A DNA stretch of 64,000 nucleotides from JASHUC01 sp963849095 (GTDB lineage: Bacteria; Pseudomonadota; Gammaproteobacteria; Steroidobacterales; Steroidobacteraceae), in contig CAWKGA010000009.1 of assembly GCA_963849095.1 (NCBI GenBank), positions 124,001-188,000 on the forward strand, read 5' to 3'. Below, in pieces: positions 26,109 through 36,648 of this stretch; position 1 is the stretch's first letter, and each line of letters opens with the position of its first letter. The notes under the pieces were generated by a model. That model was given only the letters and a program-made list of their open reading frames with translations. It did not search any database and was not told where the DNA came from. The position numbers and the translations under genes are program-made.

Positions 26109-26374
26109 ATACGACGCGACCGGAAGTAGGGTTTGAACATGTTGTGGCGTCGCTTGAGCGCGACCTGCTCAATGCAACCGATAAGGAAATCATCGCGGCC
26201 GCCGAGGAGCTCGGGATGAACCCAACCATGAAGGGCTCAGCTGCATTATTTGGAGTGACCCTCCTGTGGAAGCCACGATCTCGGTCCGAAAAACGGCCTA
26301 AGAAAACCGCTAGTCAGACTGACATCGCTCGCGCGCGGCGGCGTCCAAAGGGGAATGCACCTTCGTCGACCTGA
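26105..26374 (+). CDS. Small conserved partner protein of sigma-like factor, copy 2
   Basis: An 89-residue protein translated from the ATGA overlap with the sigma-like gene. N-A-T-D-K-E-I-I-A-A-A-E-E-L-G-M-N-P then K-G-S-A-A-L matches the partner of copy 1 almost residue for residue. The remaining ~40 residues are basic (K-R-P-K-K-T, R-A-R-R-R-P-K). It lacks the central region of copy 1's partner, so the shared helix and basic tail are probably the functional parts. Role unknown. Confidence 0.65.
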   Translation: MNTTRPEVGFEHVVASLERDLLNATDKEIIAAAEELGMNPTMKGSAALFGVTLLWKPRSRSEKRPKKTASQTDIARARRRPKGNAPSST

Positions 26375-26448
26375 GGTGTTCCATGCCGATCTCTGAATGG
26401 CCGCTTCGCGGATTGCGACTTCCTTATGCCGAATGACCGGTCATGGCC

Positions 26449-26488
26449 GATTTGCGCCGCTGGCGCCAACACGATTTTGTGGCAGAGC
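26449..26488 (+). repeat. Dispersed 40-bp repeat, copy B
   Basis: 35 of 40 positions are identical to 37849-37888 in the same orientation. Both copies begin GATTTGCGCCGCTGGC. A shorter inverted relative is at 24255-24286. Copies B and C bracket the segment with the toxin-antitoxin and restriction-modification genes. Confidence 0.65.
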
Positions 26489-26510
26489 CTCGCGACTCTA
26501 ACGGGAGAAA

Positions 26511-27260
26511 GTGACGGATAGAATAGATAGCTTCGAAGGAGCCCACGACGAGGTGTGTCGTCTGGACTCTCAGGGAGAGAACTCTACTGACGAAGCGACG
26601 TATCGTCAGTATCAGAGACGGAACTCATTTGGCCTGGACCGGGAAATGAAGATACACCGAATATTCCAGAGAAGATTCTGGGAGCAGGATCAGGCCGAAA
26701 ACCGCCTTACGCTACCGCGCGCGACAGCTACCGTCTGGAAAGATCCGCTCGAAAATCCTTTGGAGGGCGTGACTGAGACCGACCCCGTAACCGGACGCCC
26801 TGTATTGCTTGGTTCATTGGTCAACGGCTTTTATGCGCACTGTTGGACGAAGCGCACTAATCCGAGTTCATCGGATTGGGCAAGCTTCTCACACGGCAAG
26901 CCAGCGGTGAGAATCACCACCTCCGTTGGGAAACTGCTGGATCGAGTGATGAACAGGAGTGATTCCTGCTATATGCTCCGCTCCTGGCTTGTTGAAGTTG
27001 AGTACAAGGACCCATCGCTCATTGAGCAAATGCGGAATCCTTCCGAACTACACAAACGCATGGAGCCGCAGGGAGCGTTGCTCGCTCTCGGTGCCGCCGT
27101 TATCCGCACCCAGTTCAGCGACGAAGACGAGGTGCGATACTTGTTTGATCAGAAAGTGAACCCAATCTGGGGAGAGGTTGTGATATCTCGGCGCCCAGAC
27201 GTCGTTCGATTGCCGTTTGAATGGAGCGGATTTGTGGACAACGCCGTGTTCTATCCCTGA
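26511..27260 (+). CDS. DUF2971-like protein of unknown function
   Basis: A 249-residue protein read from a GTG with a GGGAG ribosome site just upstream. W-K-D-P-L-E-N-P near residue 78 and F-Y-A-H-C-W-T-K, then S-S-D-W-A-S-F-S-H-G-K-P-A-V-R-I-T, recall the DUF2971 family (N-D-P-F-E and C-W-S motifs), whose members are common in mobile DNA and defence-rich regions and lack a known activity. The similarity is distant and could be wrong. It ends ~235 bp before the toxin gene, in the opposite direction. Confidence 0.5.
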   Translation: MTDRIDSFEGAHDEVCRLDSQGENSTDEATYRQYQRRNSFGLDREMKIHRIFQRRFWEQDQAENRLTLPRATATVWKDPLENPLEGVTETDPVTGRPVLLGSLVNGFYAHCWTKRTNPSSSDWASFSHGKPAVRITTSVGKLLDRVMNRSDSCYMLRSWLVEVEYKDPSLIEQMRNPSELHKRMEPQGALLALGAAVIRTQFSDEDEVRYLFDQKVNPIWGEVVISRRPDVVRLPFEWSGFVDNAVFYP

Positions 27261-27495
27261 CCGACCGTGGCAAGCCTACGCTGAAGATCCTCGATCGACA
27301 GCGGCACGTCGAATCCGCATGAGACGGGCACCCAGTTTCGGGTTTGCCGGATTAAAACGGGTCTGTGGGTCAAACGGAGAGTGCAGGTGGTGTGGGCGTC
27401 ATGCGGGTCATTAGCCTTTCCTGTTGCGACCAGTTCACATCCATTTGGTCGTCACTCGCGGTGTAGATCATTGCTTCATTGCACGAAGACAGCGA

Positions 27496-27891
27496 TTAAA
27501 GAGTATGGATCTTTCCCGCCTTGATGCCCAGCTCGTAGGTGGAGCCGGGAGCGGCCAGCTTCGCCTGCTCAAGTATCTGCGGCCATCTGGCCAGCAGCTT
27601 GGACGCCTGAGCGATCGGCGTGAAGTCCTTCCATGCGGGACGTAACACAAACCCGACCAGACCCGCCTTCTTCCATGCAATCTTGATTGCTCCCTGCCGG
27701 ACAATGTCGTAATCCGCAGTGAAGGCGACCCAGTCCCCTTCCTTGGCCAGCTCTTCGATCCATTCGATATCCGAGACGTTCTGCGGGAACTTGTCTCTCA
27801 GCGCGACGACCGAGTGGCCAATAGGCTGGTTCAACACATGAAGTGCCCTAGCGATGTAAGGAGACAGGTTGTTGTCAAAGAAGAACTTCAA
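27496..27891 (-). CDS. PIN-like toxin (VapC45/DUF5615-like)
   Basis: A 131-residue protein starting M-K-F-F-F-D-N-N-L-S-P-Y-I-A-R-A-L, the N-terminal signature of PIN-like (Mut7-C/DUF5615) nucleases, with D in V-S-D-I-E-W-I and A-D-Y-D-I-V as further candidate metal ligands. The expected role is RNA cleavage as the toxin of a VapBC45-type pair. Its ATG overlaps the stop of the preceding gene by 4 bp. Confidence 0.75.
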   Translation of the reverse strand: MKFFFDNNLSPYIARALHVLNQPIGHSVVALRDKFPQNVSDIEWIEELAKEGDWVAFTADYDIVRQGAIKIAWKKAGLVGFVLRPAWKDFTPIAQASKLLARWPQILEQAKLAAPGSTYELGIKAGKIHTL

Positions 27892-28595
27892 GCAGCAGCG
27901 AGTTGCTGCTCAAACGTCACGGCCTGGCGGACGGCTGAGCGAGACACCTCGTACCACTTCGCGGTGGCCTGCTCAGAGTGCATCGCCGCAGCTGCCTTGG
28001 CTAGCACAGCGGTGGGTACGCCCCCTTCAGCCACGATCGGTTCCCCAAACTGGCGCGCCGGATCGAGCACGACCAGCTTCTTGCGACCCATAGGCCACCA
28101 ACGCTCCGCGCCGCGCTCCGATAGTTCGATCTGCGCGCGGAAGCTGGGCAACATCACGTGGCGGAACGCGTACTGGTCGGAAACCAAGTCCACCAGCTTC
28201 CGCTCCCTAACCCCTTCGGACTGCAGTTCCGCAAAGATGCGGCGTCCGTCGGTGTGAAAGGCCTTCGTCGTGAACGGGTGATCGGTATGGAATAGATCGC
28301 GGGCCTTCTCCGTGGCGCGCCGGATCACGTTCCAGCTGACCCCGCAGTTCCGGAACGCGTGGACGAATCGGATCTCAAGCAAGTCCCTAAAGGTCAGGGA
28401 CAGTGTCTCCGACTCCAAGAGCGAACGTTCTCGTGCAACTACGGGGGGCTGGTGGGTGACTCCATCGCCGTACCGATAGCTGTAGCCCAGAAGCCAGCGA
28501 TGAATGGAGCGAGCCGGTACCTCCGACAGTCGCGCCGCCTGCTGTACAGAATAGACGCCGACTCCAAGAGCATGTGGTTCTGCGCGCACGTCCAT
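27888..28595 (-). CDS. Antitoxin of the PIN-like toxin (VapB45-like, DUF433)
   Basis: A 235-residue protein with an N-terminal MerR-like helix-turn-helix (Y-S-V-Q-Q-A-A-R-L-S-E-V-P-A-R-S-I-H-R-W) and a C-terminal DUF433-like part (F-G-E-P-I-V-A-E-G-G-V-P-T). This is the large antitoxin layout of VapBC45 systems: it would repress its own promoter and bind the toxin through the C terminus. First gene of the two-gene operon. Confidence 0.75.
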   Translation of the reverse strand: MDVRAEPHALGVGVYSVQQAARLSEVPARSIHRWLLGYSYRYGDGVTHQPPVVARERSLLESETLSLTFRDLLEIRFVHAFRNCGVSWNVIRRATEKARDLFHTDHPFTTKAFHTDGRRIFAELQSEGVRERKLVDLVSDQYAFRHVMLPSFRAQIELSERGAERWWPMGRKKLVVLDPARQFGEPIVAEGGVPTAVLAKAAAAMHSEQATAKWYEVSRSAVRQAVTFEQQLAAA

Positions 28596-29099
28596 GTAAA
28601 CATCTTAGCCGTGCTGACGCGGATATGCATCAGCCTTTGTCGGACGAATGCTGCATGTCACGTCTGGCCGATGAAGCCTTGACGGCCCGGCATCCAGTAT
28701 CCGAGCTGTGATCCTACTGGATGGCATCCCCGGCTCGTTGCCGCCCGCAAAGCGGAACGCGGGCGGCCGCCCGTTGGCTCCGCCCCGCACCCCCTCCTTC
28801 CCGGAAGAGGCCTTCAACCCGATCCAAGACCCCGCCTGATAGGCTCTTGAGCCTCTTCCGAGAAGGCTCATTAGAGTGATCCCTGAAAAGTCTCACGCGG
28901 CAAGAAGGCCTTCTCCCGGACGAGGCCCTGAGGCTTCCACCGGAAGAACTGGGGGCTTTTTTGTGGGGGCCTACGCCATCAGGCTTTTCAGGTCTGGTCA
29001 AGCTTCGCCCGGTTAAGGCCTAGGGCTTTTGGAGGTATGTGGCGAAAAGAGATTTAGCCGCACGCGGCAAGTTCACAACAAAACTCCGGTCCTGAGGTG
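28596..29099. other. Gene-free block with AGGCCT-rich, hairpin-forming sequence
   Basis: About 500 bp without a gene. It contains a strong hairpin, CCGCCCGC/GCGGGCGG (28741-28748 with 28759-28766), and three AGGCCT sites with related words (CCGGA, AAGGCC) between 28800 and 29020. A similar AGGCCT-rich block lies at 37260-37470, on the other side of the restriction-modification genes. Confidence 0.45.
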
Positions 29100-31596
29100 C
29101 TAAACGTCGTATCGGAGGCGTTGGACCTCGAACACCCCGTCGATTGAAAGCTCGTCGTTGTCCAGCTTCCAGATGCTGAACTCTCCGTTCACGGATTGCC
29201 GCCCAACCATGAAGACGCGGCCATAGTACTGATGCCGAGCACCCGCCTTTGCCCGCTCCCATTGCAACAGGTGCGGCCCTTTGGTCTCCGCAAGTGCGAC
29301 GCCATCGCTATGTGCCCTAGCCTCGACTGCAACTACAAAGTCTGGAAAAAATCCCCGAAGGCCGCCGGACCACGCGTAAAGAACAACGGACTGCGGCGTT
29401 CTTTCCGGATTTCGATGCCACCAAATCACATCCGGATCCGTGTCCAATATTTCCGCAAACGCGCGCTCGTCGGCATTCAAGTCAGGGGGAAACACTGCGT
29501 AGATATTCTTCGAAGCGCGGGCGACATTGGACGGAAGCTCAATCTCGGTCGGAATCTGTACATCGACCAACTCTATAAGGCCAGCGCGCACTCTCCGTTG
29601 CGCATCTCGAAGAAGTCTGGGATTCCTGACAAGCACCAGGTCCAGCTGTTCCCGCAAGGTCTCTACGTCCGCGGGTGGCTCGATACCCTGATTGATTAGG
29701 GCATCACGAAATCGCTGTTGCAGAAACAGCAAAAAGCTACGCTGATCTAAATCGTCAAACTCAAGCGCAATCTGCTTCGCCTTTTCAGCAAGCACGGCAG
29801 GAGACATTCTTGCCAGAATCGCGTCGTCTACCGGCGCCTCCTCACCAAAAAGCCCCTCAATCCGTCGCGTCACCCTTGTCTGATATCGATCCCTATCGAC
29901 AAGTACGGGCGTGAAATCAATCAGACCGACTATCGTTTCTTCGATATTGTCTTGCAAAGGCGGCATGCGCTCCGCTTTCAGAGTTGCCGGCGCGACGGTT
30001 CTCCGAGCAACCGTTTTCAGGCGGCTACTTGTAGCAGCAAGAAAACCTGCTATCGATGTAGCGTCCGCAGGTGGGGGCACTCTACCTGGTCCGTCTGCAA
30101 CCTTGTAGGAGTCGCCGCCTGAAGCTGCAACGTACTCTGTGTCCGCAACCAGTCGGTCGCGAGTCCCGCCGCCGTCGCAGCCTTTCTCTCCTGCTCGGAA
30201 GCGGTACTTGGCACAGGCGCGCCGTTCAGCGGAAGTTCGAACGATTGTCCAAAGCTAACGACCTGAACTGATGAAGTATCGCCGACTGTGATAGTGATAA
30301 CGGACTGTGGCCCCAGTGACGCCTGTTTGGCAGCCATATCGTTTATCTGTTCCGCAGCAGTGCGCAATCCCTCCTGATCCTCTGCATTCGCCAGAAAGAC
30401 ATATCCGCTGTGGAGCAGGGGCGGCACATCCGCGCGACCCTGCAAAAGTCGATGCACACGCATAATGCGGCCGACCACTTGAACTCCAAAGTTTTCATCT
30501 CGAACTCCACGCAGAGCAGCAAGCGTGAAAGCTCGTGGAGCGTCGAAACCCATGGCTATGGCCATCTTGAAAATCAGAATCTCAACGTCCGGATCGTTCG
30601 CAATGGCTGCTAGATTGTCGTCTGGCTCATCCGACGTATGAGTTCGAATCTTGGCGGTCGGCACACCAAGACCCAGAAGGAGCTTATGGGCCTCCGCTGC
30701 AGCCGCCGTACCGTTCGGCACTTGCACTAGCATCAACGGCGTAAATCCCGCCTCCATGGCTGCCAACTGCGAACGAATGGATTGATGCATGGCCCAGCAC
30801 TGCGCCAGAGCGAGCCGCTCAAAATCGACAATCCTCTGCTCCATTCCTTGCCTTGCGATGAACCGCACCGTCTTAACGTCAGTCTTGAGAAGACTCGCTC
30901 GACGCCTTGTTCGCGGGAAATCGATGGCCAGGTGTCAGGCGTACCCACCTCATAGTGCGTGATCTCCGAAAACTTCACCGCGTCGCTGTCGCGGGGGGTA
31001 GCCGTCATCATCAGCGTATAATCGGGTTTGAGCACCTCCGCGAAAAATCTGGTGCTCTCCCCGGGCCGGTGAAATCCATGATGCGCTTCATCAACCACGC
31101 ACCCGATTCGATACCCAAACTCCCGGGCTTGCGCGATCAACTCATCAACTGACAATCCTTCATCGCGGGTTTCGCGAACGATTCGAGTCTCAGCTCGTCG
31201 TGCAGCCACTGACTGCCAGGAAAGAACGTACACGGCGCCTGGACGCAATGACTCCAATACTCGATCGGTCGCGATGTCCATAAGCGTCTGCGCAGGCGCT
31301 TGAGCTTGAAAGGTTCTTCGAGCCTGCGAAATGAGGCTCGCGAACGGGACAAACCAAAACCAGATGATTTTCTCTTGGATGGAGAAGTTCTGCACGGTCT
31401 CGACAGCTATTAGTGTCTTACCGACCCCAGTGGGAGCTTGCAGAATCAGCGCGCTGCCGCGCAGTCGTAAAATCGATTCGATTGCACTATCGCCACCTGC
31501 TTTTGCCGCTCCATACTGAGCGCGAAGATTATCGAAATGGCGTACGAGGGAGTCCCGCATCTCTTCCTGAAATGGCTTTAGTTGTGTAGCGCTCAT
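29100..31596 (-). pseudogene. Type III restriction enzyme Res subunit, frameshifted
   Basis: Three overlapping reading pieces (31596-30733, 30868-30050, 30080-29100) join into one ~830-residue Res-like protein. Piece 1 has Walker A A-P-T-G-V-G-K-T and D-E-A-H in V-V-D-E-A-H-H-G. Piece 2 covers the second helicase lobe (V-V-G-R-I-M-R-V-H-R). Piece 3 ends in an endonuclease-like core (F-F-P-D-F-V-V, A-L-A-E-T-K-G). Single-base losses are inferred near 30,885-30,897 and 30,080-30,085. Res would cut DNA beside inversely oriented unmethylated sites with Mod. It overlaps the mod stop by 4 bp. Either truly inactivated or misread; mod is certainly interrupted, so decay is likelier. Confidence 0.8.
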
Positions 31597-32994
31597 TCCC
31601 CACCCTCGCTCACTGCATAACCCTGCCGATCGTCAACCAGAAGCGCTGCGGATCGCCGAAACTTCTTCAATAAAGTATCGGGCAATGAATAGACCGTGGC
31701 CCTCGGCACCGCGACTTCAAACCGCGGCACCGCCCAGGCGTAACACAGCACAGGGCCCTTGAACCGCTCGGCCCGTTTGGCGAACGCACCAATATCCTTT
31801 TGCTTAGTACCAGTCGGATAAGCAAGGGCACAACCGTCTGGCATGACTACCCAGCCAAGGGGGCCATCAAGCTCTGACAGCGGCATGTTGTGAAGGAGCA
31901 GGACCGCATTCCATATCGTCTGATTGTCCAACTCGAGTTCAAGGCGATGGCGAAGAATGGGCTGTGCCTTCAAGTAGGCAAATGAACCACCGAAAGAACG
32001 CGCGTCTCCATCGCCCTGAGTCATAACGCGCCGAATCCTCTCGGCACAAACGTCTCGACAGAGATTGCGTCTTTTTTCCTCTGGAGAGTCGTCCACGATC
32101 GCCTCGGTACTCGAAACCATGATGAAACGCCGCTTTCCGCCGTCTTGTTTGTTTAGCTTAAGAACGGCATGAGCGGTGGTGCCGCTTCCCGCAAAAAAGT
32201 CAAGCACTATATCCGCCGGCTTAGAAACAAACGTCAAGAGTTCAACAATAAGGTCAGAGGGCTTGGGATTATTGAAGGGCGTCTTACCATCAAAGATCCT
32301 CTTCAGTTCATTCGGTCCTTTTCGTCCATCTAACTCAATCACACTCGGCAACTTCGACATAAACTCTTTCGCATAGACTTTCAGTTCGATGAGCTTTGAC
32401 TCGTCCTCTCCAAATAGGATTTTCTTTTCGGCGAGAAGCTGAGTCATCGTAGACTCGGGAAATCTATAACCCATTAGCGGTGGCGTGCACGGCTTGCCCG
32501 TAACTTCATGAGGGGACGTCATATCGGTAGCCCTCCTTTCCCGGGTTGTGAACGCTTCTGCTCCCGGCGTACACACCCCCCGAGTCAATGTATTTGTAGT
32601 CCGCGAGGGGCCCCAAAAACTGCTTATTCGCGCGGTACCATTCTGTATAAGCGCCCTGCAGCGCACTCGAATCTTTGTATTTCGGAATCAACTCGTCGGC
32701 GATCTTGAGAAGAGCCTCTTTGGCGGGATGCGCTGCAGATTTCCACACGGGGGGATTTTCAGATTTTTCCTTTGTGTATACGAGTATGTATTCGTGTTCA
32801 ATAGCGACCCGCGACGGATTGTTGTCAGTCACATTGTTCCACACAATGTTCGCAATAAAGTTAGACGGGCCGAAGATTCGATCCATCAGCAACTTGAGGT
32901 TGTACAGTTCTGCGTCAGAGATTGAGACGAAGATTACTCCGTCATCAGCTAACAGATCATGCGCGAGCTGAAGTCTCGGAAACATGAACTCAAG

Positions 32995-32999
32995 CCAGG
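32995..32999 (+). repeat. Target-site duplication CCAGG, left of transposon
   Basis: CCAGG precedes the left end TGAGAGCGACC and recurs at 36649-36653 after the right end. It belongs to the mod coding sequence. Confidence 0.85.
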
Positions 33000-33090
33000 T
33001 GAGAGCGACCACGGTATTTGATAGACGTTTTTTCACGATCGGTGATGGACAGGCGACGTGAGTGATCGTGACGGCGGCGCCGGGATCGTC

Positions 33091-33360
33091 TCAGAACGGA
33101 TCGTCGTCGAAGGGAAGCGGCTGCTGGGCTTCGAGGTGAAGACGTTGCCGGTAGAGCTGGTCGCGCTCGGATTCGCGCGCGCGATGAGCGCGGCGGATCT
33201 GCGCTGAGTAGTGGTCCTCGAAGCGCTCGGCGAAGGCATAGAGGAACTCGCCGAGCTGAAGGGCGGCCTCGTCGCTGAGGACGGGCAGGTCCAGGATCAG
33301 GCAGGGCCGCTCGGTGGCATCGAAGGTCGGTTCGGCATCCTCGGGCATGGGATGGATCAT
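33091..33360 (-). CDS. Small transposon protein of unknown function
   Basis: An 89-residue protein, the last gene of the transposon operon, 4 bp after the ATPase. It is helical and charged, with a Leu-rich part (L-V-L... C-L-I-L-D-L-P-V-L-S-D-E-A-A) and an acidic end (F-D-D-D-P-F). It may be an accessory protein. No family recognised. Confidence 0.6.
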   Translation of the reverse strand: MIHPMPEDAEPTFDATERPCLILDLPVLSDEAALQLGEFLYAFAERFEDHYSAQIRRAHRARESERDQLYRQRLHLEAQQPLPFDDDPF

Positions 33361-33364
33361 CGTG

Positions 33365-34207
33365 TCATCGGGCGCCGGGGCGGCGTGAGGCCTTGGCCTC
33401 GGGTCGGGCGAAGACCTGCAGGTAGAGTTTCTCGTCGAGAGTGGTGATCTCGTGCTGGGCGGCGGTCATGAGGATCTCGGCGGCCATGGAGACGAGGACG
33501 CGGTAATTGCCGGCGGCGTGATCGACGAGGGTGTGGCGCAGCTCTCGGGTCATCAGGCTCGCATTACCGGCGGCGGTGATGAGATGCTCGAGGCAGGCGA
33601 CGAGTTCCTCGCGGGAGGCGGTCTCGGTCGCCAGGCGCGTTCTGATGCGCGAGCCCAGGGGGATGAGCTCCTCGCGGCGCATCTTGTCGAGCAGACGGGC
33701 ATCGCCTGCGAGCACGACACACAGGAGCGACTGGGAGTCGAAGCGAGCGGAGGCGAGCAGGCGCAGCTCGTTGAGGACCGCCGGGCTCATCTCCTGGGCC
33801 TCATCGGCCAAGAGCACCGAGCGGCGGGTGGTTGAGCCGAGATGGTCGAGCCAGCGGGTGCGCAGCGCCTTGAAGCCGCCCCAGCGGTTGCTGACGCGGA
33901 TGGCGACACTGAAGATGTCCCCGAGTTCGCGGTAGAAGTCGGAGAGGTTGCTCTGGGGATGGTGGACGACGCCGACGGACAGATCGGCCAGGCGCGCCAG
34001 ACGCTCGGCGAGCACCCGCAGGACGACGCTCTTGCCGGAGCCGGGCTCGCCGTGGATGAGGGCGAAGCCGCCCTCGCGCAGATGCGCCTGCTCGATGCGC
34101 CAGCAGAAGCTCTCGAGCTTGGGGGACAGATACAGCGCCTCGGTGGGCACCTCGGGGGAGAACGGATCGAACTTCAGCCCGTACAGGGCCAGGAGCTTTT
34201 GGTTCAC
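33365..34207 (-). CDS. Transposon AAA+ ATPase (ExeA/TniB-like)
   Basis: A 280-residue ATPase starting L-Y-G-L-K-F-D-P-F as ExeA-type proteins do. Walker A is H-G-E-P-G-S-G-K-S, Walker B V-L-L-A-D-E-A-Q-E-M, and a sensor region follows (L-L-C-V-V-L-A-G-D). Such ATPases select target DNA and activate the DDE transposase in Mu, Tn7 and Tn5053 relatives. Its ATG overlaps the transposase stop by 4 bp. Confidence 0.85.
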   Translation of the reverse strand: MNQKLLALYGLKFDPFSPEVPTEALYLSPKLESFCWRIEQAHLREGGFALIHGEPGSGKSVVLRVLAERLARLADLSVGVVHHPQSNLSDFYRELGDIFSVAIRVSNRWGGFKALRTRWLDHLGSTTRRSVLLADEAQEMSPAVLNELRLLASARFDSQSLLCVVLAGDARLLDKMRREELIPLGSRIRTRLATETASREELVACLEHLITAAGNASLMTRELRHTLVDHAAGNYRVLVSMAAEILMTAAQHEITTLDEKLYLQVFARPEAKASRRPGAR

Positions 34208-35658
34208 GCAGGATTCTCTTCTGGGTTGGGGATGGGCAGGTACGCCGGCGGCAGTCCCGTGGCGGCGTACTCGGCGATCATTTGCTTCAGGAGCGGAGCG
34301 ATGCCGCAGCCGGTCGTGGCGATCGGCTCGTTGCTCACCGGCTCGAGCACCCGGCGCAGGCCCTCGGCGTTGGCCGCCTTATCGATCGGGCCGATCGGGC
34401 AGAGGATGGCCCCGGAGCGGGCCTCGATGAGGTCCACGCGGCTGAGGTCCCAGCGGGCGTAGCGCAGGTACACCTCGCGCAGGTGACGGTAGCGGGAGGG
34501 GATCTCGAAGCGCTGGCCCTCGAGGCTGACGGTGCCGTCGGAGCGGCGCTGGCGACGCTTGGCCTCGATCCGGAACGCTGCCCGCAGGGCCTGGCTTCCC
34601 GGAGCCTCGCGCCCGACGTTGGGGCCGGCGAGGTAGCGCTCGAGGGGGGTGACGCCGATCTCGCGGTGCACGGTGCGCTGGTATTCCTGGGTGATCCAGG
34701 CCTGGGTGGCGAGGTTGAGCTCCTCGAGGGTGAGGTTCGCCTCGCCCTCGAGCATCGCCAGAAGCCTTTGCTCCACTCGAGACCAGAGGTTTTCCTGCTT
34801 CCCGTTGACATGCGGGGACCGGGGCAAGGTCGGAACATGCAGGATGCCGAGCGCCTCGAGCCCGGCGGTGAACTCCCCGGACATCATCGCCGAGCCCCGG
34901 TCACTCATCAGGGAGCGGGGCAGTCCGACCTTCGAGAGCGCCTGGGAGAACCCGTGCACGAGCTCCCGGGTCCCCTCGGCGGTGTACCACTGAGCGTGGC
35001 AGAGATAGCGCGAGTGATCGTCGATGAAGGCGACCAGCAGTGGCTTGATCCGCTCTCCGGCGGGCGTGACGACCTTGCGCGAGCCGTGGTGGAAGTCCAG
35101 GTGCATCAGCTGCAGGACGTACTCGACCTCGTAGCTGCGGATCTCGCGCTCGAGCAGCGCAGCGGCTCCGCTGAGGATCGCCTCGGCGCTGTGCCGCACG
35201 GGCCGCTTGCGAGTGAGGCCGTGCGCCTTCAGGTATCGCCGGACGCTGGCATAGGAGGGACACGGCACGGGAGGATCGGCGGCGGCGAGCACGACGCGCA
35301 GGTTGTCGCACAGAAGCTGAGCGTTCCACGAGGCGTGAAGCGCGTACTGCTCCCGCAGCGCCTGCTGCGCCTGCTCGGAGAAGCTCGGGAACGAGCCGAT
35401 GTCGCGCCGGACCTGATTGCGCAGCACCGCCACCGGATCGGTGGCGGTGCGCGCCGCGTAGTACCAGCGCTCGATCGTGGAGGCGCCGAAGCGGACCTGA
35501 AGCCCGGTGAGCGGATGGCGCCAGGTGCGCGCGGCCAGCGCGCTCAAGGCCACCTGCAAATCCCCCGGGGCGGGCGGTGCGGCCAATAACGGACCGATGA
35601 TGGCAAAGCGTAGCCGGGCCCACCGATCCCGTTCGGGCAGATCGTTCTCGGAACTCAC
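34204..35658 (-). CDS. Transposon DDE transposase (rve core, Mu-like C terminus)
   Basis: A 484-residue protein. The catalytic triad of the integrase core is visible as D in L-D-F-H-H-G-S, D in L-M-S-D-R-G-S-A and E in N-G-K-Q-E-N-L-W. An N-terminal DNA-binding region precedes it and a beta-rich C-terminal domain follows (R-F-E-I-P-S-R-Y-R-H-L), as in MuA/TniA relatives. It should cut and join the transposon ends. Intact. Confidence 0.87.
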   Translation of the reverse strand: MSSENDLPERDRWARLRFAIIGPLLAAPPAPGDLQVALSALAARTWRHPLTGLQVRFGASTIERWYYAARTATDPVAVLRNQVRRDIGSFPSFSEQAQQALREQYALHASWNAQLLCDNLRVVLAAADPPVPCPSYASVRRYLKAHGLTRKRPVRHSAEAILSGAAALLEREIRSYEVEYVLQLMHLDFHHGSRKVVTPAGERIKPLLVAFIDDHSRYLCHAQWYTAEGTRELVHGFSQALSKVGLPRSLMSDRGSAMMSGEFTAGLEALGILHVPTLPRSPHVNGKQENLWSRVEQRLLAMLEGEANLTLEELNLATQAWITQEYQRTVHREIGVTPLERYLAGPNVGREAPGSQALRAAFRIEAKRRQRRSDGTVSLEGQRFEIPSRYRHLREVYLRYARWDLSRVDLIEARSGAILCPIGPIDKAANAEGLRRVLEPVSNEPIATTGCGIAPLLKQMIAEYAATGLPPAYLPIPNPEENPA

Positions 35659-35781
35659 CTCTCACCTCCCGCACCGCGCGACACCGGGGGTATCGCTACG
35701 GCCGGCAGGCTATGCACGCGCTCTTGCCCGCGCTACCGGCATCCTCTGCGGGAGACCGAGCGCTCGAGCGCGGCTCTCGGA

Positions 35782-36333
35782 TTACCTGATCATGGAGGCG
35801 CTGCTGAGCGGGCAGAGGAAGCGCAACACCTGCTCGATCCGCTCCCGGCAGCTCGATCCCTGGAAGCGCTCGAGCAGGCTCTGCGGCATGCCCTCGCCCG
35901 GCAGCGGCGGCATGAAGCGCTCGCGCACCGATTGCCAGAACCGGGTGCGCGGAAAATCCCGCTGCCACCACGCCCGCCATCTCTCCAGCGTGCGCCGCGG
36001 AACCTCGAGCAACCGTTGGACCTCGCGCGCGGCGGCACCGGCCGGCGGGGAGGCGAGCATCAGCATCACCGCCACGTACACCCGCCGGCCCAGGAACCGC
36101 ACCGAGGCCGGCGTCGAGCGGGCATCACACCATCCGCAGGTGAAGCTCAGCCGCCAGGAGTACTCCTCCCGCACCGAGGCCGGACAACCTCGAGGCTTGC
36201 GGGGGAAATCCCCCACATGCAACGGGCCACCGCACTTGCGGCAGCGGGCTTGCCGTATCTCGGCGGCGAACTCGGCGTCGATACGGGAGAGGAATCGGAA
36301 AAAGGCGGGGTCGCCCAATAAGGCATGGCACAC
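35782..36333 (-). CDS. Transposon zinc-ribbon/HTH protein
   Basis: A 183-residue protein with C-R-K-C-G-G-P-L and F-T-C-G-W-C as metal-binding pairs, then a helix-turn-helix (A-R-E-V-Q-R-L-L-E-V-P-R-R-T-L-E-R-W-R-A-W-W). It precedes the transposase by ~120 bp on the same strand and probably binds transposon DNA or regulates the operon. Confidence 0.7.
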   Translation of the reverse strand: MCHALLGDPAFFRFLSRIDAEFAAEIRQARCRKCGGPLHVGDFPRKPRGCPASVREEYSWRLSFTCGWCDARSTPASVRFLGRRVYVAVMLMLASPPAGAAAREVQRLLEVPRRTLERWRAWWQRDFPRTRFWQSVRERFMPPLPGEGMPQSLLERFQGSSCRERIEQVLRFLCPLSSASMIR

Positions 36334-36648
36334 TCTGAGGGTCTCCTGGCTTGGTAACCGGAGACTCCCCCGAGGGGGTCCGATGGATCAAGACCCCCGA
36401 GGGGGATCTTCCCCTCTCATCCCGTCACAACGATCAGCCGCCCGGCCCCCACGAGCTTCTTCCCGGCCCGAAGCGGGCCGGGAAGACCGCGCTGCCGCTG
36501 CGCGGCCGCGAGACAGGAATGCGATGAGATGCAGACCGGGAAAGAGCCAGCGCAAGATCACGATCGGTGATGGATATTGCCCCCCTCGTCCCTCAACGTT
36601 CGTGATCAACGGAGGCCAGATCTCCCTCAAACAGGTTGGCCGTGCTCA
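36334..36648. other. Right subterminal region of the transposon
   Basis: About 315 bp without a gene. It has two copies of the perfect palindrome CCCCCGAGGGGG (36367-36378 and 36394-36405) just upstream of the transposon operon, plus the 17-bp subterminal word. It probably holds the operon promoter and transposase sites. Confidence 0.5.

Larger units (their letters stand above)
33000..36648. mobile_element. 3.65-kb Mu/Tn7-like multi-gene transposon inserted in mod
   Basis: Bounded by 5-bp duplications (CCAGG). Its ends are imperfect inverted repeats: 33000 onward TGAGAGCGACC, and the right end read inward TGAGCACGGCC; about 16 of the first 25 positions agree. A 17-bp word, TCACGATCGGTGATGGA, which contains the palindrome-like ATCAC/GTGAT arms, occurs near both ends (33033-33049 and 36558-36574) and could be a transposase site. 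It carries four genes on the minus strand: a zinc-ribbon/HTH protein, a DDE transposase with Mu-like C terminus, an ExeA/TniB-like ATPase and a small protein. 5-bp duplication plus ATPase partner is the Mu/Tn5053/Tn7 style. Confidence 0.85.
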